Positions 1 through 8,366 are shown, numbered from the stretch's first letter. The stretch: DNA of 64,000 nucleotides from JACCTH01 sp035253825 (GCA_035253825.1 DATFBM010000012.1:153961-217960); one strand, 5' to 3'. The notes: generated from the letters alone by a model not told the origin. Program-made: numbers and translations.

Positions 1-566
1 GGTCGAGCGATGGCCCCGGTGGCCTGCGATAGGAGCACCGGGGTCTCGACTTCGACGAAGCCACGGGCAAGGAACTCGGAGCGAAGCTCGCTGACCACCT
101 CCGAGCGGGCCTGGGCCACGGCCAGGGAGCGGTCGTTGACGATGAGGTCGAGGTAACGCTGGCGGGACCGGGCCTCGATGTCGGTCAGGCCATGCCACTT
201 GTCGGGAAGGGGTCGATGAATCCGGGCCAGAACCACGAACGACTCGAGACGCACCGAGAGCTCGCCCTTTTTTGTCGTGACGATTTCACCCGCCCCGCCC
301 ACCCAGTCACCAAGGTTGGCCTCCGCCACTTGCTCGAAGGCCAGGCCTGCGAGACGAGACAACTCGGCAAGGAGTTGAATCCGCCCCGAGTAATCACGAA
401 TCGTGAGGAAGATGAGCTTGCCGAACGAGCGCTTGAGCATCACCCGACCGGCCACGGCCACCATCTGTCCGGTTTCCGCTCCGGGACCGAGATCGGCGTG
501 GGCAGCCGCTAAGTCAGCCGCCAGGGCGCTGCGCTCGAACCGGTAGGGAAGCTCGTCAGTGCTCAC
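1..566 (-). CDS. lysS: Lysine--tRNA ligase, class II (N-terminal part, cut by window edge)
   Basis: Charges tRNA-Lys with lysine in the cytosol. Reading back from a GTG at 564-566 gives about 188 residues running off the left edge. They form the OB-fold anticodon-binding domain (a VAGRVMLKRSFGKLIF stretch near residues 42-57) and the start of the class II catalytic core. The diagnostic block KWHGLTDIEARSRQRYLDLI and the motif-1 stretch FVEVETPVL are both readable; the latter is the dimer interface of class II synthetases. The family has about 500 residues, so roughly 60 % lies outside the window. It is the last visible member of the minus-strand block; the 40-base gap to coaX holds no obvious site. 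lysS next to coaX/panC is an order I know from Mycobacterium. I chose GTG because it gives a normal N terminus (MSTDELPYRFERSAL) and no ATG lies upstream in frame before coaX. Confidence 0.93.
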   Translation of the reverse strand, partial: MSTDELPYRFERSALAADLAAAHADLGPGAETGQMVAVAGRVMLKRSFGKLIFLTIRDYSGRIQLLAELSRLAGLAFEQVAEANLGDWVGGAGEIVTTKKGELSVRLESFVVLARIHRPLPDKWHGLTDIEARSRQRYLDLIVNDRSLAVAQARSEVVSELRSEFLARGFVEVETPVLLSQATGAIAR

Positions 567-606
567 CGTCAGACCTTATCTGCGCCCGGTTGCGCTCCGC
601 TGCCAC

Positions 607-1368
607 CTAACCGTCGTGGTTCAAGGCGAAGATCTCGGCCAAGCCGACGAGGGTCAAGTCCGCTTGGACCTCCTTCACCAGGCGGGTGTGAGCGACGACG
701 GTCGGCGCCAGCCCGCCAGTAGCCACAACCGGGACCGGCGTGTCGACTTGAGCCAGGATGCGCTCGACGAGGCCGTCCACCAGTCCGGCGTAGCCATAGA
801 TGAGGCCGCTCTGAATTGCCTCGACGGTCGAGCGGCCGACCGGGCTCCGGGGGGCGGAAAGCTCAACCCTTCGCAGGGCGGCAGTGTGAGTCACCAAGGC
901 ATCGGCCGAGACTTCGAGGCCCGGCGCTATCGCTCCCCCTCTGTAGGACCCGTCCGGACCAACCAGGTCGACAGTGGTGGCGGTCCCAAAATCGACCACG
1001 ATCACCGGTGCCCCGAGGAGGCGGACCGCCCCGATGGCGTTGGCCACCCGATCGGCCCCGACCTCGCGTGGATTGTCGACCGACAACGCAATCCCCGTCT
1101 TGACACCGGGTCCAACCACGACCAACCGGCCTTCGATAAGGGGAGCAAGGGCCTGCCGCCAACTCTCGGTGCGTTGCGGCACCACCGAGGACAAGCAGCC
1201 GCCACTGACCGGGCCGGCGTACTCAGCAAGCATCGATCTCAGGAGGAGCCGACATTCATCGGCGGTGCGCTCCAAATCGGTGGATATCCGCCAGCGGTGG
1301 ACAGCCGCCTCGCCATCCCAGAGGCCGACGATGGTGTTGGTGTTGCCGACGTCACAAAGCAGCAGCAT
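607..1368 (-). CDS. coaX: Type III pantothenate kinase
   Basis: Phosphorylates pantothenate to 4'-phosphopantothenate, the first committed step of CoA synthesis; type III enzymes need a monovalent cation and are feedback-insensitive. The 253-residue protein has the ASKHA-fold phosphate loop DVGNTNTIVGL at residues 6-16, the pantothenate-binding GADRVANAIGA near 102-112 and the second phosphate motif VDFGTATTVD near 125-134. Length matches the family (about 250-260). The ATG at 1366-1368 shares one base with the TGA of panC (TGATG), so the two are translationally coupled. Being next to panC puts two steps of pantothenate/CoA formation in one operon; panD, usually here in Mycobacterium, is absent. 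Confidence 0.96.
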   Translation of the reverse strand: MLLLCDVGNTNTIVGLWDGEAAVHRWRISTDLERTADECRLLLRSMLAEYAGPVSGGCLSSVVPQRTESWRQALAPLIEGRLVVVGPGVKTGIALSVDNPREVGADRVANAIGAVRLLGAPVIVVDFGTATTVDLVGPDGSYRGGAIAPGLEVSADALVTHTAALRRVELSAPRSPVGRSTVEAIQSGLIYGYAGLVDGLVERILAQVDTPVPVVATGGLAPTVVAHTRLVKEVQADLTLVGLAEIFALNHDG

Positions 1369-2252
1369 CAGCGGTAGAGCACACTTTCTCGCTCGAGCCG
1401 ACGGCCTCGATCGGCCATCACCTGTCCGACGACAAGGTCGAACGCCACATTGTCGATCAGGCGCACCTTGCCGACCCGGGCGGCGATCGCCAGAAAAGAA
1501 GGCCGGTCAAGCTCGGCTAGCGGCTGGGCATGATTCTGGGAGGCAAGGGTGACGTACTCGATATCGACACCGTCGGCCACCTGGCTCGCGACCCCGAGCA
1601 ACCGTCTGCCATCTCGCTCTCCGGCTTCGGCCAGGTCAGCGGCGGCGAAGAGTCCGGCGCTGATAGACAAGGCCGCCACCCGCTCTTCAGGGCTGAGAAA
1701 GACATTGCGGCTGGAGAGCGCGAGTCCGTCCTGTTCGCGGATGGTGGGCTGGCCGCTGATAGTCACCGGAAACGAGAGGTCCTTTGTCATCTGGCGGACG
1801 AGAGCGAGTTGTTGCGCATCCTTCCGACCAAAGAAGGCGAGGTCGGGCTGAATCCCGGCGAAGAGCTTTGCTACCGCCGTCGCCACGCCCTCGAAATGAC
1901 CCGGCCGCCTGGGTCCTTCAAGGTGATCCTCTACCTTGGCAACTCTCACCCGGGTGAGCGGAGGCTCGGGGTACATCTCCTCCGACGAAGGAGCAAAGAC
2001 AACGTCGACCTTCTCGGCCCTTGCCATCTCCAGATCCCGTTCGAGGTCGCGGGGATATCTCTCCAGATCGGCGGGGTCGTTGAACTGGAGGGGGTTGACG
2101 AACAGGGAGACGATCACCGTCTCTGCCGCCTGACGAGCCGCCACCATCAATGCCAGGTGCCCCTCGTGGAAATAGCCCATGGTCGGCACGAGGGCGGTGA
2201 GCCCCCGCCGCTGGAGACGGCTTTCGAAAAAGGTTCGGGTGACCTCAGTCAC
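1368..2252 (-). CDS. panC: Pantoate--beta-alanine ligase (pantothenate synthetase)
   Basis: Condenses pantoate with beta-alanine through a pantoyl-adenylate. The protein (294 residues) carries the nucleotidyltransferase signature PTMGYFHEGH with the HxGH-type ATP site at residues 29-32, the second motif PDLAFFGRKDAQQ near 154-166, and the KMSKS-like loop ALSSRNVFLSPEER near 195-208. Length is typical. It starts at a GTG (2250-2252) that overlaps the last codons of the upstream DUF2520 gene, and its TGA overlaps the coaX ATG by one base, so all three are likely co-translated. Confidence 0.96.
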   Translation of the reverse strand: MTEVTRTFFESRLQRRGLTALVPTMGYFHEGHLALMVAARQAAETVIVSLFVNPLQFNDPADLERYPRDLERDLEMARAEKVDVVFAPSSEEMYPEPPLTRVRVAKVEDHLEGPRRPGHFEGVATAVAKLFAGIQPDLAFFGRKDAQQLALVRQMTKDLSFPVTISGQPTIREQDGLALSSRNVFLSPEERVAALSISAGLFAAADLAEAGERDGRRLLGVASQVADGVDIEYVTLASQNHAQPLAELDRPSFLAIAARVGKVRLIDNVAFDLVVGQVMADRGRRLERESVLYR

Positions 2253-3042
2253 GGTGAAGCCTCAGATCCGCCGGAACCTCGACCGATGCGGTGATGGCCG
2301 TCGCCGCCGTGAGGAGGTCGAACTGCGTCAAGGCCTCCTCTCCCATTTCGGCCGCGGCCGATCTTTGCAAGCGAACGGTTTCCCAATCCTGGCGCAGGAT
2401 GGGCCCGGTCAGCGACCGCCTTGCGCCCAGGGCGAAGGCATGGCTCACCACCGCTTTCGACAAGGGCTCGGCGGCAGCGAACGGCACCTTGGCCTTCTCG
2501 AAGAACTGCTGGGCGAGATCGAGTGCTGCCACGAGGAAATTGGAGGCGGCGGCCGCCCCCGAGTGGTAGGCGGGGCGGACCTCGTCGTCCAGGTCGAAGT
2601 CGTGCATGCCGAGGCTGGCGGCCAGCCCTCGCAGCAGCTCTCGCAACCGACCGCCGGCCGTTACCGCCACCCAGGAACCAGCGAGGACCCGGGCGCCGTC
2701 TCGTGGGTCGGGTAGGGATTGGAGGGGGTGAAAGGAGCCGACCTCCCATCCCAACCCCGCCAAGCCGGAGAGAACCGAGATGCTGGTGGCACCCGACAGA
2801 TGCACAGCGGCGGTTGGGGGGTGATAGTGGGCTGCTTGGCGGGCAGCCTCGGCGATTTCCCCGTCGCGAGTGGCGATCACGACGAGATCGGCCGCGGGCC
2901 AATGGCCTTCCACCAGCGGAAACCCGAGCTCCCAACGAAGGGGTGAGCGAGCGACGAGGCCGCAGATCTCATGGCCGGCGGCGGCGGCCGCCAGTGCCAA
3001 GGCTCCCCCGGCGCGACCGGGACCTATTAGCAGAATCTTCAT
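2245..3042 (-). CDS. Rossmann-like / DUF2520 protein, possible pantoate-forming reductase
   Basis: A 265-residue two-domain protein of the Rossmann-like plus DUF2520 type. The N-terminal nucleotide-binding loop reads MKILLIGPGRAGGALA. A middle stretch HLSGATSISVLSGL and GSFHPLQSLPDP is typical of the family, and the C-terminal helical half contains AYHSGAAAASNFLVAAL, which resembles the dimerising domain of 6-phosphogluconate-dehydrogenase-like reductases. The gene is fixed next to panC in Actinomycetota (Mycobacterium Rv3603c is the equivalent). The context suggests a pantoate-pathway reductase (ketopantoate reductase-like), but this is inference. I chose the ATG at 3040-3042, which overlaps the folK stop as ATGA; a TTG six bases upstream is an alternative. 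It overlaps panC by 8 bases. Confidence 0.85.
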   Translation of the reverse strand: MKILLIGPGRAGGALALAAAAAGHEICGLVARSPLRWELGFPLVEGHWPAADLVVIATRDGEIAEAARQAAHYHPPTAAVHLSGATSISVLSGLAGLGWEVGSFHPLQSLPDPRDGARVLAGSWVAVTAGGRLRELLRGLAASLGMHDFDLDDEVRPAYHSGAAAASNFLVAALDLAQQFFEKAKVPFAAAEPLSKAVVSHAFALGARRSLTGPILRQDWETVRLQRSAAAEMGEEALTQFDLLTAATAITASVEVPADLRLHRD

Positions 3043-3983
3043 CGCCAACCCGGAAGAATGGTCGCCCGAACATCTCCGGCATAGTCGGCGTACTCCGGAT
3101 AGATCACCCTGAGTCGCCGTTCTTCAAATCGAGCCTTGAGCCAGAAGAAGCCTGCCAGCACACCGACGAGCAAAAAACCCCACCAGGCCCGCCACAAGAT
3201 CACCGCTCCGATCGCGCCCAGCAGCAGACCCAGATAGATCGGATGGCGAACGACTCGATAGACGCCTCCCTGGGCCAGCTTGGCTTGGCGCGGAGTGGGA
3301 CTGGCTGTGAAGGCGGCCCCCAGCTCTTTGGCGCCGGCGCCGATGAAGAAGAGACCCGCCCCGATCGGAATCAGACCCAGCCAGCTCCAACCGGCGGGCG
3401 GCCAGGCGCCGCCGACGAGGACGAACATCGCGATCGCGATCAGAAGGACGAACTGAGCGGCCACCCAGGGAGCGCCCTTCTCGACGAAGTGGATAGGCCC
3501 GGTTAGCCAGGTATCTGCCAGCCGCACCACCTGCTGACCGCGTACGGTTCTCAATAGGCCTGCTGCCGGCCCACCGCTCAGGGACGCCTCCGGCCACACC
3601 TCGGTCAGCGGCTCGACCACAAACCGCCTCTGATGACTGCGGGGGTGAGGAAGCTCGAGGTCGGCGCTGGCCCAACTGATGCCTTCGATCGCGATCAGAT
3701 CGAGATCGAGCGTGCGGGGCCCAAAGCGCTCGTTTCGAACCCGTCCGGCCGCCGCCTCGATGCCCTGAAGCTGCCCCAAGATCTCGAGCGGGGGTTGATC
3801 GGAATCGATCAGCGCGACTGCGTTCAGAAAGTCGTCTTGGGCAGGGCCCCCCACCGGGGCCGTGAGATAGAGAGATGAAACCGCGGTCAGCGAAAACGAC
3901 CGCGAGAGTCGCTCTATTGCGAAGCGGAGGTTGGCCAAGCGGTCGCCGAGATTCGATCCGAGTGAGATCGCAACCTTCGGCAC
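3039..3983 (-). CDS. folK: FolK (HPPK) fused to a membrane isoprenylcysteine-methyltransferase-like domain
   Basis: A 314-residue fusion. Residues 1 to about 150 are 6-hydroxymethyl-7,8-dihydropterin pyrophosphokinase: SLGSNLGDR at 8-16, the loop GPAQDDFLNAVA, the ATP/Mg motif RFGPRTLDLDLIAI and the PHPRSHQRRFVVEPL block are all intact, so the folate-pathway kinase should be active. Residues from about 165 on form a multi-pass membrane domain with three or four hydrophobic segments and the motifs GGVYRVVRHPIYLGLLL and EERRLRVIYPEYADYAGDV. These are characteristic of the ICMT/PEMT (NnrU-like) methyltransferases that use SAM at the membrane. I see no stop or frameshift between the halves. It starts with GTG and its TGA overlaps the next ATG. 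What a lipid- or protein-type methyltransferase does on a soluble folate enzyme is unknown. Confidence 0.88.
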   Translation of the reverse strand: MPKVAISLGSNLGDRLANLRFAIERLSRSFSLTAVSSLYLTAPVGGPAQDDFLNAVALIDSDQPPLEILGQLQGIEAAAGRVRNERFGPRTLDLDLIAIEGISWASADLELPHPRSHQRRFVVEPLTEVWPEASLSGGPAAGLLRTVRGQQVVRLADTWLTGPIHFVEKGAPWVAAQFVLLIAIAMFVLVGGAWPPAGWSWLGLIPIGAGLFFIGAGAKELGAAFTASPTPRQAKLAQGGVYRVVRHPIYLGLLLGAIGAVILWRAWWGFLLVGVLAGFFWLKARFEERRLRVIYPEYADYAGDVRATILPGWR

Positions 3984-3996
3984 CTAGCTCCTAGGC

Positions 3997-4353
3997 CTAG
4001 CGATGGCGTTCAATTGTCACGCTGACATCGGCGAAATCGACGGCAATGGGCGCGTTGGGTTTGTGAACCGTCACGGCTATCGCTTTCACGAGGGGAATCG
4101 AGAGAACCAATTTGGCGATTTCTTCGGCAACCTTCTCGATCAAGTTCCACCGCGACCCCCCGACTAACTCGTGAATCTTCTCCGCCAGGCTGCCGTAGTC
4201 GATGGTGTCGTCGAGGCTGTCACTTCTTCCAGCGGCCTTGAGATCGGCTTCGATATCAAGATCGATCAGAAACCTTTGACCGATCTGTTTTTCCTCGGGC
4301 AGGACTCCGTGGTGAGCAAAGACCTCGATGCCCGTGAGTTGCAGCCGATCCAC
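3997..4353 (-). CDS. folB: Dihydroneopterin aldolase
   Basis: Converts 7,8-dihydroneopterin to 6-hydroxymethyl-7,8-dihydropterin and glycolaldehyde. The 118-residue protein opens with MDRLQLTGIEVFAHHGVLPEEK, where the HHGV(L)xEE block is the family signature including the substrate-binding Glu. It continues with the tunnel-fold segment DDTIDYGSLAEKIHELV and VIEKVAEEIA-like helix, and ends with the VTVHKPNAPI motif carrying the catalytic Lys. Length (about 120) is normal. The GTG start at 4351-4353 overlaps the TAG of the upstream gene by one base. It lies directly upstream of folK, the next enzyme in the pathway. Confidence 0.95.
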   Translation of the reverse strand: MDRLQLTGIEVFAHHGVLPEEKQIGQRFLIDLDIEADLKAAGRSDSLDDTIDYGSLAEKIHELVGGSRWNLIEKVAEEIAKLVLSIPLVKAIAVTVHKPNAPIAVDFADVSVTIERHR

Positions 4354-4796
4354 TAGCTGGGCACGAGGGCGCGCCCCTCGGGGCCGAGCGGGCGGCGCAA
4401 AATCTCTTCTACGAGGGAGACCGCCATGATTGGCTGTCCCACCATCCCCGACCAGACCAGATAACCGGCCAGAAGCCCCGCCAAGTCGTCGTTGATGACT
4501 TCACCGTGGACCAACACGCGGGCAGTGGGATCCGACAGTTCTTCGTGCACGGCCTTGAAAACTCGCTCGGCCTCCTGTGGTGTCGGGCGTTCGGAGATCA
4601 TGACCTGGCGAGCGTTCAGGCCGGCATCGCGGTACGCGGCCAGGTTCTGATTGCCAGGCAAGAGGGTGATGACCGACGTGACCTGCGCCCCCCGCTTCAG
4701 CCAGTTGATCTCTTCCTCTCGCCGGATCTTGCGATGCTGAAACCCGTGCCCCCCGATGCGTTCGGAAACTGCCAAGCGATCAGCTATCACCCACAT
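4353..4796 (-). CDS. Unrecognised 147-residue protein, possibly a degenerate dual-specificity-phosphatase fold
   Basis: I cannot assign this confidently. It sits inside the folate operon between folP and folB and shares one base with folB. Three features recall the dual-specificity phosphatase fold: an opening IADRLAVSERIGGHG, then EEINWLKRGAQVTSVITLLP, which resembles the usual 'eeieeLkklGItaVinL' strand-helix-strand, and later ARVLVHGEVINDDLAGLLAGYLVW at the position where active enzymes have VLVHCxxGxxRS. Here both the nucleophilic Cys and the loop Arg are missing, so if the fold is right it is a pseudophosphatase. Upstream there is an 82-base gap to folP without a visible hairpin. Its conserved place in a pterin operon would argue for a role in dephosphorylating or binding dihydroneopterin phosphates, but that is speculative. 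Confidence 0.6.
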   Translation of the reverse strand: MWVIADRLAVSERIGGHGFQHRKIRREEEINWLKRGAQVTSVITLLPGNQNLAAYRDAGLNARQVMISERPTPQEAERVFKAVHEELSDPTARVLVHGEVINDDLAGLLAGYLVWSGMVGQPIMAVSLVEEILRRPLGPEGRALVPS

Positions 4797-4878
4797 GAAT
4801 CCGCGGGGCTTTAAACCGGTATTGATCTGTCAGCCTTTCTCGCCCGGCCAGCTCAAATTTATGTGAAGCCGACGTGCT

Positions 4879-5742
4879 CTAGACCTGTGTTGTTTCGTCA
4901 CGGTGATCGACAGGCGGGACGATAGCCATAGCCACCAAAAGCGCTTCTCGACAAGCGGCCACATTGTGAACGCGAAAAACGTCGACTCCCTGGTCCCAGA
5001 GGGTGGCGACCCCAGCCGCGGTAGCGACATCCCGACGCAGCGGATCCTTCTCGCCGGTGATGCGCCCGAGAAAGGCCTTGCGTGAGATGCCGACCATGAT
5101 TGGAAAGCCCAACTTCCTCAATCGGGACACGCCGGCGAGCAAGGCGAGGTTGTGCTCGGCCAACTTCCCAAACCCGATCCCGGGGTCGACGCAGATGTGG
5201 TCGGGCGAGACCCCGAGCTGCATCGCCATTCGGGTCCGTTGGGCCAGGAAGTCTCCGACCTCGGTGACGACGTCGGCGTACGTCGGATCGTCCTGCATGG
5301 TTTGGGGAGTGCCTTGCATATGCATCAGCACCAGCCCCGCGTTGAATTGGGCCACGGCCTCTACCAGGTCCGGATCCGAGCCACCGCTGATGTCATTGAC
5401 AATGACGGCCCCGGCTTCGAGGGCTGCTCGGGCCACGTCCGCTTTCGTGGTATCGATCGAGACCAGCGCCCCTGACGCGCTGAGCCCTTCCACCACCGGA
5501 AGGATCCGCTCCAACTCCACCTCCAAAGCGACCGGTTCGGCGCGAGGGCGCGTCGATTCACCGCCGATGTCGAGCAAGGCCGCGCCGTCTGACACCAACC
5601 GCCTTCCATGCGCGATCGCTGACTCCGCGGTGGGAAGAAGTCCACCGTCTGAGAACGAATCCGGGGTGACGTTGACGATGCCCATCAGGAGGGGCGCCTC
5701 GAGGGAAAGCTCTCCCCGAGACGTGCCCCACCGGCGGGTCAT
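4879..5742 (-). CDS. folP: Dihydropteroate synthase
   Basis: Joins 6-hydroxymethyl-dihydropterin pyrophosphate with p-aminobenzoate; the sulfonamide target. The protein has 287 residues and the TIM-barrel signatures MGIVNVTPDSFSDGG near residues 20-34 and LLDIGGESTRPRAEPV near 57-72, then SIDTTKADVARAAL, VNDISGG, and the C-terminal MVGISRKAFLGRITG. The reading frame is open for a further 112 codons upstream, but that part is only the folE shadow. The ATG at 5740-5742 overlaps the folE stop as ATGA and gives the usual N-terminal length, so I take it as the start. Confidence 0.95.
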   Translation of the reverse strand: MTRRWGTSRGELSLEAPLLMGIVNVTPDSFSDGGLLPTAESAIAHGRRLVSDGAALLDIGGESTRPRAEPVALEVELERILPVVEGLSASGALVSIDTTKADVARAALEAGAVIVNDISGGSDPDLVEAVAQFNAGLVLMHMQGTPQTMQDDPTYADVVTEVGDFLAQRTRMAMQLGVSPDHICVDPGIGFGKLAEHNLALLAGVSRLRKLGFPIMVGISRKAFLGRITGEKDPLRRDVATAAGVATLWDQGVDVFRVHNVAACREALLVAMAIVPPVDHRDETTQV

Positions 5743-6338
5743 CGCCCGCGATCGATAAGGGCCAGGGCCTCCGCTCGCGTGGATGGGTTGTTGGCCATGG
5801 TTCCCCGCACCGCCGAGGTGACCGTGACGCTTCCCGGCTTCTTCACCCCGCGCATGGTCATGCACAGATGCTCGGCTTCCAGCACCACCAGGACCCCCAT
5901 GGCGTCGAGACGGTCCATCAGGGCGTCGGCCACTTGGGAGGTCAGGCGCTCTTGCATCTGCAGCCGCCGGCAGTAGCCCTCGAGCAACCGCGCAAGCTTG
6001 GAGAGTCCCGTCACCCGCCCTCTGGGAATGTAGGCGACATGCGCTTTGCCGAGGAAAGGAAGCATGTGATGCTCGCAAAAGGTTTGAAACGGAATGTCGC
6101 GCACCATCACGATCTCCTGGTAGTGCTCGTCGCCGAAGAAGGCGTCGACCTCATCAGCGGGATCGCGATGGATGCCCTCGAAGATCTCTGCGTACATTCG
6201 CGCCACTCGCTCTGGCGTTCCCGCCAAGCCCTCGCGAGTGGGGTCCTCGCCGATAGCGATCAGGATCTGGAGGACCGCGGCTTCGATGGCGTTTGTGTCG
6301 ATAGCCCCGGAGGGGGCGGGCTGTCGGCGATCGCCCAT
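5739..6338 (-). CDS. folE: GTP cyclohydrolase I
   Basis: First enzyme of folate synthesis: opens GTP to 7,8-dihydroneopterin triphosphate. The protein has 199 residues. Zinc ligands are readable as C88 and H91 in FCEHHMLPF and C159 in HLCMTMRG. The substrate loop GKAHVAYIPRGRVTGLSKLARLLE and the terminal MRGVKKPGSVTVTSAVRG are all intact. The first 20 residues are a variable extension. It lies 6 bases downstream of ftsH and overlaps folP by 4 bases (ATGA), so it heads the folE-folP-(4353-4796 gene)-folB-folK order. Confidence 0.96.
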   Translation of the reverse strand: MGDRRQPAPSGAIDTNAIEAAVLQILIAIGEDPTREGLAGTPERVARMYAEIFEGIHRDPADEVDAFFGDEHYQEIVMVRDIPFQTFCEHHMLPFLGKAHVAYIPRGRVTGLSKLARLLEGYCRRLQMQERLTSQVADALMDRLDAMGVLVVLEAEHLCMTMRGVKKPGSVTVTSAVRGTMANNPSTRAEALALIDRGR

Positions 6339-6344
6339 GTTGGG

Positions 6345-8339
6345 CTAGGAGCCGGGGGCGTCGGCCGGCTTCATCCGCGGCAGCAGGACCCGAGGCTTGC
6401 GTCCCGTCGGTTCCGGCGGGGTCGGAGCCTCGTGAGCAGCGGCGGCAGCGAGGTCGGGCTTCTTAGCTCCCATCCCTCCTTCGGGCTTGCGAATGCGGAG
6501 CCCACCCTCGGGGTCGTGCTCCCACTTGGGCACCTCGGCGAAGATCTCGGCCAGCTCTTCCGGCCCCACCGTTTCCTTCTCGAGCAGGATCCCGACCATC
6601 CGCTCCATGGCATCGGTGTGGGATTCGAGAATGAGTAGTGCTTCGGAATGGGCGGCGTTGATCATCTGCCGAACCTCCTCGTCGATGAAGGCGGCCACCT
6701 CGTCGGAGTAATCCTGCTGGCGCACGTAGTCGCGACCCAAGAACACCTCGCCCCCCGGCCGGCCGTACTGCATGGGACCGAGCTTGTCGCTCATCCCGAA
6801 CTCCATCACCATCCGTCGAGCGATCTGGGTTGCCTTTTCGATGTCGTTGGCTGCCCCGGTGGTGGGGTCGGCGTAGATCAACTCCTCAGCGGTGCGACCC
6901 CCGAGCAACATCGCCAGCTGATCGACCAGTTCTGACCTCCGGGTTAGATATTTGTCGTGAGTCGGCAAGGCCAGTGTGTGGCCGAGGGAACGGCCCCTGG
7001 CCACGATCGTGATCTTGTGGACCGGATCGGCCATCGGCAACGCCCAACCGACCAGAGCGTGGCCAGTCTCGTGATAGGCGATAAGGCGCTTCTCGTCGTC
7101 AGTCATCACCTTGGTCTTGCGCTCCGGCCCGGCGATAACGCGATCGATCGCCTCTTCCATCTCCAGCATTGAGATCGTGCTCTTGCGGCGGCGGGCCGTG
7201 AGGAGTGCCGCCTCGTTGATCAGGTTGGCGAGGTCGGCTCCTGTGAATCCGGGAGTGCGACGAGCCATCACCTCGAGACTGACGTCGGTACCCAAGGGCT
7301 TGCCCTTGGCGTGCACCTGGAGGATCGCCTCGCGTCCGACGATGTCGGGGGCATCGATCACCACCTGGCGATCAAATCGACCCGGACGCAGCAGGGCGGG
7401 ATCGAGGATGTCGGGTCGGTTGGTGGCGGCGACGACGATGACGCCGTTATTGGTGTCGAAGCCATCCAGCTCGACCAGCAACTGATTGAGGGTCTGCTCG
7501 CGCTCATCGTGTCCCCCACCCAGACCCGCTCCGCGGTGGCGGCCGACGGCGTCGATCTCATCGATGAAGACAATGGCGGGAGCGTGGCTCTTGGCCTGCT
7601 CGAAGAGGTCGCGCACCCGCGAGGCACCGACTCCCACGAACATCTCGACAAAGTCAGATCCCGAGATGGAGAGGAAGGGAACGCCTGCCTCCCCGGCCAC
7701 CGCCCGCGCGAGGAGTGTCTTGCCGGTGCCAGGAGGGCCGAAGAGGAGCACGCCCTTGGGAATCTTGGCTCCCAAGGATCGGTACTTGTCGGGATTCTGA
7801 AGGAAGTCCTTGATCTCCTGCAGTTCTTCGATCGCCTCGGCCAGGCCGGCGACATCGTTGAAGGTCACCCGCGGCTGCTCTTTGGAAAACATGCGGGCTC
7901 TCGCCTTGCCGAACTGCATCACCCGGTTTCCGCTCCCCTGCATTTGCATGAAGATGAAGATCATGAAGCCGAGAAGGAATACCCAGGGCAAGAGGCTGAT
8001 GAGGATCGCCCAGAGACCATCGGGTTGGTTGTTGACCTGGAAGAAGACTCCGCCGTTCTTGAGAAGCTCGGTGAGCTCGCCTTCCCAACCGTCGGGGTAG
8101 TCGGCGATGACGTCGTAACGATCGGCGGGAAGCGGGGAGCCTTCCACGCGACCCTGGACCTGGTTGGACCGGGTGAGGACCTCAACCGCGACGATCTGTT
8201 CCCGGTTGACCTCATCCAAGAACTTGGTAAGGGTTACTTCCTGGGGCTGGCCCCACTGGTCAAACCAACGCTGTGCCAAGAGCGCAAGGGCCATGATGGC
8301 AATGGCATAGATAGCCAAAGTGCGAAGGGAACGATTCAC
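6345..8339 (-). CDS. ftsH: ATP-dependent zinc metalloprotease FtsH (copy 1)
   Basis: Membrane-anchored AAA+ protease that degrades misfolded membrane and selected cytosolic proteins. The protein has 664 residues. Transmembrane segments lie at about 5-23 and 109-130, bracketing a small extracytoplasmic domain. The AAA core has Walker A GPPGTGKT at 201-208, Walker B IVFIDEID near 256-263 and the arginine-finger region RPGRFDRQV. The M41 zinc site HETGH is at 423-427 with the third Asp ligand in GAANDIEKAT. All catalytic residues are present. The C-terminal tail is Ala/Pro-rich and charged, as in actinobacterial FtsH. Position next to folE and hpt is the Mycobacterium order. A second complete FtsH is encoded at 23506-25443. 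Confidence 0.97.
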   Translation of the reverse strand: MNRSLRTLAIYAIAIMALALLAQRWFDQWGQPQEVTLTKFLDEVNREQIVAVEVLTRSNQVQGRVEGSPLPADRYDVIADYPDGWEGELTELLKNGGVFFQVNNQPDGLWAILISLLPWVFLLGFMIFIFMQMQGSGNRVMQFGKARARMFSKEQPRVTFNDVAGLAEAIEELQEIKDFLQNPDKYRSLGAKIPKGVLLFGPPGTGKTLLARAVAGEAGVPFLSISGSDFVEMFVGVGASRVRDLFEQAKSHAPAIVFIDEIDAVGRHRGAGLGGGHDEREQTLNQLLVELDGFDTNNGVIVVAATNRPDILDPALLRPGRFDRQVVIDAPDIVGREAILQVHAKGKPLGTDVSLEVMARRTPGFTGADLANLINEAALLTARRRKSTISMLEMEEAIDRVIAGPERKTKVMTDDEKRLIAYHETGHALVGWALPMADPVHKITIVARGRSLGHTLALPTHDKYLTRRSELVDQLAMLLGGRTAEELIYADPTTGAANDIEKATQIARRMVMEFGMSDKLGPMQYGRPGGEVFLGRDYVRQQDYSDEVAAFIDEEVRQMINAAHSEALLILESHTDAMERMVGILLEKETVGPEELAEIFAEVPKWEHDPEGGLRIRKPEGGMGAKKPDLAAAAAHEAPTPPEPTGRKPRVLLPRMKPADAPGS

Positions 8340-8366
8340 GGGTTCCTAGATGCTACGACCAGTTTC

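Noticed and set aside
559..1377. Plus-strand 272-codon open frame
   Set aside because: It is antisense to coaX, whose motifs are complete; the translated product is Arg/Gly/Asp-rich with no recognisable fold.
4879..6078. A longer folP of 399 codons
   Set aside because: The extra 112 codons read folE in another frame and look like nonsense; the ATG at 5742 with ATGA overlap is the natural start.
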